DNA of 64,000 nucleotides from WTFY01 sp964614915 (GTDB taxonomy: Bacteria; Pseudomonadota; Gammaproteobacteria; UBA4575), in NCBI GenBank assembly GCA_964614915.1, contig CAZTNC010000006.1:47549-111548 (forward strand), read 5' to 3'. Under the pieces are notes generated by a model. It was not told where the DNA came from. It was given only the letters and a program-made list of their open reading frames with translations, and did not search any database. Numbering within the stretch: position 1 is the first letter of the stretch; every line of letters begins with the position of its first letter. Of this stretch, positions 60,557-64,000 are shown one piece after another. The position numbers and the translations under genes were made by a program.

Positions 60557-61123
60557 TCAGAGCGGGTATTCAATCTCGGCATCCCAGTGGTAGTGGGCAT
60601 CTGAAAATGCCTTGATACAGAACAGGATCGTGGAGATGGCACCCCACACAAGTCCAATGACAACCCCGGCATCCAGCAGGCCTTTCCAGGGCTGCGGGAT
60701 GTAGCGGAACACCAGGATAAAAAGAACAATCATAACGGTCAGGGCGAGGGTGCCCATCACCCGTCTTTGCGGGGCGTGAAAAAATCCCATGCTGAAAAAG
60801 GGGGCCAGGATGCACTGGGTCCAGGTACTGTGGGCTGATAGATATTTCGTGCGAGCTGCATAGCGTGGCGAAAAACTTTTCTGGAATCCCTTGTAGCCTT
60901 CACTGTGAGCCATAAACAGCATGAAACTGATGAGCACTACCCAGTGTATCCAGTTCAACGGCATTTGCAGGGACTCGTAGGTGTACAGGGACAATCTCCA
61001 GATGGCATACCCTAGCAGCAAGAGTAGCCCCAGCACACTCCATGTTGCCGCGATGATGCCCTTGATGGTCATAAGACGTTCATTCATTTTTTGGGAATCA
61101 GGCAGTAATATTCTGCAACACAT
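60557..61123 (-). CDS. Uncharacterised membrane protein
   Basis: 188 residues from an ATG at 61123 with AGGGG eight bases upstream on the coding strand; a TTG at 61168 and ATGs at 61087 and 61072 are alternatives. I do not recognise the family. Four hydrophobic helices (in the 203-residue frame about 36-58, 68-88, 115-145 and 160-185), a polar loop with SEGYKGFQKSFSPRYAARTKYLSAHS between 2 and 3, and a short acidic C terminus. Divergent from the EGKCG-repeat gene and convergent with folP. Confidence 0.6.
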   Translation of the reverse strand: MCCRILLPDSQKMNERLMTIKGIIAATWSVLGLLLLLGYAIWRLSLYTYESLQMPLNWIHWVVLISFMLFMAHSEGYKGFQKSFSPRYAARTKYLSAHSTWTQCILAPFFSMGFFHAPQRRVMGTLALTVMIVLFILVFRYIPQPWKGLLDAGVVIGLVWGAISTILFCIKAFSDAHYHWDAEIEYPL

Positions 61124-61294
61124 GCTCTTGCCCCTGAAGAACTTTTCCGATGTGAGGCAGTCCAACAAGCATGACGTTGCAGGTGTAGCAATCTGAAACG
61201 GTCGGCAACTGGATATATCGACAACGGGTCTTAATCGATCCCCGCACTGCCCGGCTAGTTTGTTTGTGCTGCAATCGTGCAGATAGTATCACGG

Positions 61295-61334
61295 TTGGTC
61301 CAGCCGGATTCAATATGCTAGCTTCTTGGACCAA
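61295..61334 (+). promoter_or_regulatory. Paired TTGGTCCA / TGGACCAA sites upstream of the EGKCG-repeat gene
   Basis: TTGGTCCA (61295-61302) and TGGACCAA (61327-61334) are perfect complements, 24 bases apart. The second lies in the palindrome CTTGGACCAAG and the first in GTTGGTCCAGC, so they look like two copies of one palindromic operator. They sit in the gap between two divergent genes. Binding protein unknown. Confidence 0.45.
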
Positions 61335-61415
61335 GGACAGCAGGTCGCACAGAGTGTCTTTTTTTAGATACCGTACCTTGAAGAATAGTCAAGAATAAAA
61401 CCACAGGAGAGTCCT

Positions 61416-61736
61416 ATGAAAACCAAATCCGAATTAAAACCACTGGTCGTGGCTGTAAGTGCAGCACTGGCTACAGGCACGTTCGCGATTTCCGCAGCGA
61501 ATGCTGATGAAAACCCGTTCCAAATGACGGAGCTGTCTTCCGGATACATGGTAGCTGATGCCCATGGTACAGCTCAGGAAGAAGCGACAGAGGAAGAAAA
61601 AGCTAAAGAAGGAAAATGTGGCGAAGGCAAGTGCGGAGAAGGCAAGTGCGGGGGTGAAAAGTCTGATGCCGATACCCCTGAAGAGGGCAAGACCGGTGAG
61701 GGGAAATGTGGCGAAGGCAAGTGTGGAGGCAGCTAG
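61416..61736 (+). CDS. HvfA-like EGKCG-repeat precursor peptide (candidate copper-binding RiPP)
   Basis: 106 residues. Residues 1-30 are a signal peptide ending AANA. The next part has NPFQMTELSSGYMVAD, a segment shared by this family. The C terminus has five EGKCG units (Cys68, 73, 78, 98, 103) and one EGKTG (Thr93). In Haemophilus influenzae HvfA, the DUF692-type iron enzyme HvfB with HvfC converts such Cys residues into oxazolone/thioamide pairs that bind copper. No DUF692, HvfC-like or DoxX-like gene lies beside it here, so if it is modified the enzymes are encoded elsewhere. GGAG precedes the ATG. The substrate role is inference from the motif. Confidence 0.75.
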   Translation: MKTKSELKPLVVAVSAALATGTFAISAANADENPFQMTELSSGYMVADAHGTAQEEATEEEKAKEGKCGEGKCGEGKCGGEKSDADTPEEGKTGEGKCGEGKCGGS

Positions 61737-61769
61737 ACCACCGGGGTTGATCGCCAGCGTCTGACATGT

Positions 61770-61800
61770 GGATTCCGGTGACCTTGGCTCGCCGGAATCC
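61770..61800 (+). terminator. Hairpin after the EGKCG-repeat gene
   Basis: Nine-base perfect stem GGATTCCGG (61770-61778) / CCGGAATCC (61792-61800), 13-base loop. A T-rich TCTTCTTTT follows 14 bases later rather than immediately. Likely terminates the 61416-61736 transcript. The rest of the 311-bp gap up to folD holds nothing else I can name. Confidence 0.5.
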
Positions 61801-62047
61801 ATCACAGTCAGTCTTCTTTTGTGCTCACGAATACTGCATCACGGCGGACAACATCTCAGTCCTCGGGCCATGCAACGGGCGTGGCGCTTAGGATTTCAGG
61901 TGTGGGTAGGAGTGTTTACAGGCCTGTCCTCGTCCGGGACAAGCCTGTAGTTTATCTGGTATCAGGAACTCGATAAGAATTTTGCTGATAAAATGCCTGC
62001 AGGCCCACCGCCCGCTTTAGGCACAGCATGATTTTGGTTGAATTCAT

Positions 62048-62920
62048 ATGGCTGCATCACTGATTGATGGCAAACGGATTGCTGCACAGATCAGGGAAGA
62101 AGTTGCTGCACAGATCAGTGTGCTCAAACAAGAAGGCATACACCCCTGCCTGGCCGTTATTTTGGTCGGTGATAATCCAGCTTCTCGTACCTACGTCGCT
62201 GCAAAGCGAAAAGCAAGCCAGGAAGTCGGCATACGATCAATCCAGCACCTTCTTGCAGAGGATGTGGCTGAGACCGAACTGATGGATTTGATCGAACAGC
62301 TGAACAAGGATCCCGGTGTACACGGCATCCTGGTGCAGTTGCCACTCCCTTCCCATATCAACGAATACAATGTTGTCGCAGCCATCTCGCCACAAAAGGA
62401 TGTTGACGGCTTCCATCCCTACAATGCCGGCAGACTGATCACCGGGCTTGACACGTTCATACCCTGTACCCCTTTCGGGGTCTCACAGATGATCTCGAAA
62501 AGCGGTATCGAGACGACAGGGAAGCATGTGGTTATTGTTGGGCGCAGCAACATCGTCGGCAAACCGCTGATGAACTTGCTGGCCCAGAAATCCGATACAG
62601 CCAATGCGACAGTGACGCTTTGCCACTCGAAGACAAGTGATATCAAGGCACATACCCTGCAGGCGGATATCCTGATTGCGGCAATCGGGCATGCCCGATT
62701 TATCACAGCTGACATGGTCAAGCCCGGAGCCGTTGTTATTGACGTAGGAATCAACCGTGTTGAAGAGCAGGGGAAGGCCTGCCTGGTAGGTGATGTAGAC
62801 TTTGAAGAGGTCAGAAAGGTGGCCTCGAGAATTACTCCGGTCCCGGGTGGAGTTGGCCCGATGACAGTAGGCATGCTGATGCAAAATGTTGCCAAGGCTG
62901 CCGGGATGCAAAGCTCCTGA
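62048..62920 (+). CDS. folD: Bifunctional methylenetetrahydrofolate dehydrogenase / methenyltetrahydrofolate cyclohydrolase
   Basis: 290 residues, standard FolD length. Interconverts 5,10-methylene- and 10-formyl-tetrahydrofolate via NADP. Catalytic YVAAKRKASQEVG (Tyr and Lys), QLPLPSHIN, DVDGFHPYNAGRL, PCTPFGV, the nucleotide-binding GRSNIVGKPLMNLL and ITPVPGGVGPMTVGMLMQN are intact. Central to one-carbon flux. Confidence 0.98.
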   Translation: MAASLIDGKRIAAQIREEVAAQISVLKQEGIHPCLAVILVGDNPASRTYVAAKRKASQEVGIRSIQHLLAEDVAETELMDLIEQLNKDPGVHGILVQLPLPSHINEYNVVAAISPQKDVDGFHPYNAGRLITGLDTFIPCTPFGVSQMISKSGIETTGKHVVIVGRSNIVGKPLMNLLAQKSDTANATVTLCHSKTSDIKAHTLQADILIAAIGHARFITADMVKPGAVVIDVGINRVEEQGKACLVGDVDFEEVRKVASRITPVPGGVGPMTVGMLMQNVAKAAGMQSS

Positions 62921-62999
62921 AAACCGTATTGTGGTGGGCAAGAGGGGCTTGGTAGAATCATGCTGAGTTGCAGGAAAGTTTTTGCGGGGTAGGAGTCTT

Positions 63000-63386
63000 A
63001 TGTCCAAGTGGCGCGATATCAAATCTGAACAAACCTACACAGAAGAGCAAATAAAGGAGCGGCTTGCCGAAGAACTGCCCACCTGGTATTACGAAAACGG
63101 CTGGATCCGCAGGAAGTACAGGACACATAGCTGGAAAGCCACGCTCATGGTCGTGAATACCATTGGCCATCTGGCCGAAGCCGCGTTTCATCACCCGGAC
63201 CTTACCGTGTCGTATGCATTCGTCGTCTGCAAGCTGATGAATCATGCGGCCAAGGGCGTCACGAACAAGGACTTCGAGTTGGCCGCAAAAATTGAAAATG
63301 TGCTGATGTGGCAGCCCGGCCAGGAGGACGGCGATCTTGAGGGTACCCCAAGTGACCCGCGCTTTGCCTATATTCAATACAAGTAA
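63000..63386 (+). CDS. Pterin-4a-carbinolamine dehydratase-like protein
   Basis: 128 residues from the ATG at 63000, just after AGGAG; the frame extends six codons upstream. Matches the PCD/DCoH fold: WYYENGWIRRKYRTHSW, VNTIGHLAEAAFHHPDLTVSY with the paired histidines, and MNHAAKGVTNKDFELAAKIE. The family dehydrates 4a-hydroxytetrahydropterin; no aromatic-amino-acid hydroxylase is in the window, so the real substrate may be another pterin. The last ~25 residues (WQPGQEDGDLEGTPSDPRF) are an extension beyond the usual fold. Confidence 0.88.
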   Translation: MSKWRDIKSEQTYTEEQIKERLAEELPTWYYENGWIRRKYRTHSWKATLMVVNTIGHLAEAAFHHPDLTVSYAFVVCKLMNHAAKGVTNKDFELAAKIENVLMWQPGQEDGDLEGTPSDPRFAYIQYK

Positions 63387-63401
63387 GCCCCTTTACGGGG
63401 C
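63387..63401 (+). terminator. Short hairpin after the PCD-like gene
   Basis: GCCCC (63387-63391) / GGGGC (63397-63401) with loop TTTAC, immediately after the stop codon. No T run follows. Weak. Confidence 0.35.
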
Positions 63402-63560
63402 GCCCAAGAGCTGTATTTGCACGCTGTTTGATGAGGTGCGCAGCAACCGCTGACATCGGCGAGACAGGTTTCCCTGGAGGGTTGACTCCGTCATGTACAG
63501 CACATGGCGGGCCCTCTATTTAGTAGGTTAGGGAGCGAAAGCACCCCGCAGGATACAGCT

Positions 63561-63588
63561 TTGAATAGCCTATCAGATGTGGCATAAT
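63561..63588 (+). promoter_or_regulatory. Promoter of the methanethiol oxidase gene
   Basis: TTGAAT (63561-63566), 16-base spacer, CATAAT (63583-63588). Predicted start near 63595, about 72 bases before the gene. The surrounding region is A+T-rich compared with its neighbours. Confidence 0.5.
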
Positions 63589-63666
63589 TTTAAATTGAAC
63601 ACTTCAAAGAAGAAATGTAATAGGTTCTAGTTCCAATCAATAAAAACGATACGGAGTCCTGAAGAT

Positions 63667-64000
63667 ATGAAAAAAATGGCAAAATTACACGCTAGATGGA
63701 TTCAAGGCAGCATTGCTTCCTTGTGCGTCCTGCTGGCATCTGTAGTTGGCTTTCAGTCTGCTGCCATCGCGGATGAGACTTGTATGTCTCCCTATATGGC
63801 TAAGATTGTTGGCCAGGAAGATTATGTGTATATCTGGACGCTAGGTAAGGAAGGCGTTGGTGATGGTCAAGACAAGCTGGTTACCGTTTCGGTGAATCCA
63901 GAGTCTAAATACTATGGAAAAGTCGTCAATGTACTTTCTGTTGGTGGTCGAAATGAGGCACATCATTCTGGCTTAACAGATGACCGACGTTATCTGTTTG
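63667..64000 (+). CDS. Methanethiol oxidase / selenium-binding protein SBP56 family, N-terminal part (3' truncated)
   Basis: 111 codons before the right edge. ATG at 63667, ten bases after GGAG. The signal peptide (IASLCVLLASVVGFQSAAIA) is followed by DETCMSPYMAKIVGQEDYVY, then KEGVGDGQDKLVTVSVNP and VGGRNEAHHSGLTDDRRYLF, all closely matching the SBP56/MTO family. In Hyphomicrobium this exported copper enzyme oxidises methanethiol to formaldehyde, hydrogen sulfide and hydrogen peroxide. The copper histidines include those in EAHH. Full length would be near 430-460 residues, so most of the gene lies outside the window. Confidence 0.93.
   Translation, partial: MKKMAKLHARWIQGSIASLCVLLASVVGFQSAAIADETCMSPYMAKIVGQEDYVYIWTLGKEGVGDGQDKLVTVSVNPESKYYGKVVNVLSVGGRNEAHHSGLTDDRRYLF

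Noticed and set aside
61616..61730. Short direct repeats in the EGKCG-repeat gene, which could be mistaken for a repeat array.
   Set aside because: The repeats are 15-base coding units without spacers and translate to EGKCG in frame; not a CRISPR array.

Overview
This is a stretch of bacterial chromosome, about 55% G+C by eye, from a gammaproteobacterium. The placement rests on gene orders typical of that class: glmM-tpiA-secG-tRNA-Leu-nuoA-N, rimP-nusA-infB-rbfA-truB-rpsO-pnp, guaB-guaA-tadA, ffs-dnaX-ybaB-recR and rpoE-rseA-rseB-degP-lepA. It also carries a DUF1820 gene, an acidic C-terminal extension on NusA, and a DksA with a Lys/Ala-rich tail. I cannot resolve genus. No rRNA, IS element, phage gene or CRISPR array was seen; nearly everything is core gene content.

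Layout. 1-3437: ftsH tail, glmM, tpiA, secG. 3539-5266: tRNA-Leu(GAG), an unknown membrane protein, a nitroreductase. 5490-19991: the complete 14-gene NADH dehydrogenase (complex I) operon nuoA-N. 20080-23372: initiator tRNA, ribBA, an SfnG-like FMN-dependent monooxygenase and a small unknown protein. 23480-32533: the translation/transcription cluster rimP-nusA-infB-rbfA-truB, rpsO, pnp, then msrB. 32825-34564: a YjdI-like ferredoxin and a separate ferredoxin-reductase flavoprotein. 34620-37195 (minus): DksA with a histone-H1-like tail, and xseA. 37296-40866: guaB, guaA, tadA. 40918-42375 (minus): metallo-beta-lactamase fold protein and RraA-like protein. 42527-45654: isocitrate lyase, isocitrate dehydrogenase, DUF1820. 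45737-51333: tRNA-Ser(GGA), a CPA2 antiporter, 4.5S RNA, dnaX, ybaB, recR, orn. 51309-52988 (minus): nadB. 53180-60507: envelope-stress operon rpoE-rseA-rseB-degP, lepA, an exported metallo-beta-lactamase protein, folP. 60557-64000: an unknown membrane protein, a small exported protein with EGKCG repeats, folD, a pterin dehydratase-like gene, and the start of a methanethiol oxidase (SBP56 family).

How the genes work together. Complex I and the isocitrate node (isocitrate lyase next to isocitrate dehydrogenase) point to respiratory metabolism with a glyoxylate branch. The SfnG-like monooxygenase beside a riboflavin gene, plus the exported SBP56/methanethiol oxidase at the right edge, suggest use of one-carbon organosulfur compounds. 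folP, folD and the pterin dehydratase form a loose folate/pterin grouping.

The most interesting items are: the HvfA-like EGKCG-repeat precursor peptide (61416-61736), which has no modification enzymes beside it; the rimP-nusA leader, which has its own promoter and an intrinsic terminator just before rimP; an isocitrate dehydrogenase with changed cofactor residues and an insertion at the cofactor loop; and the DksA-H1 tail fusion with a 171-bp internal tandem duplication.
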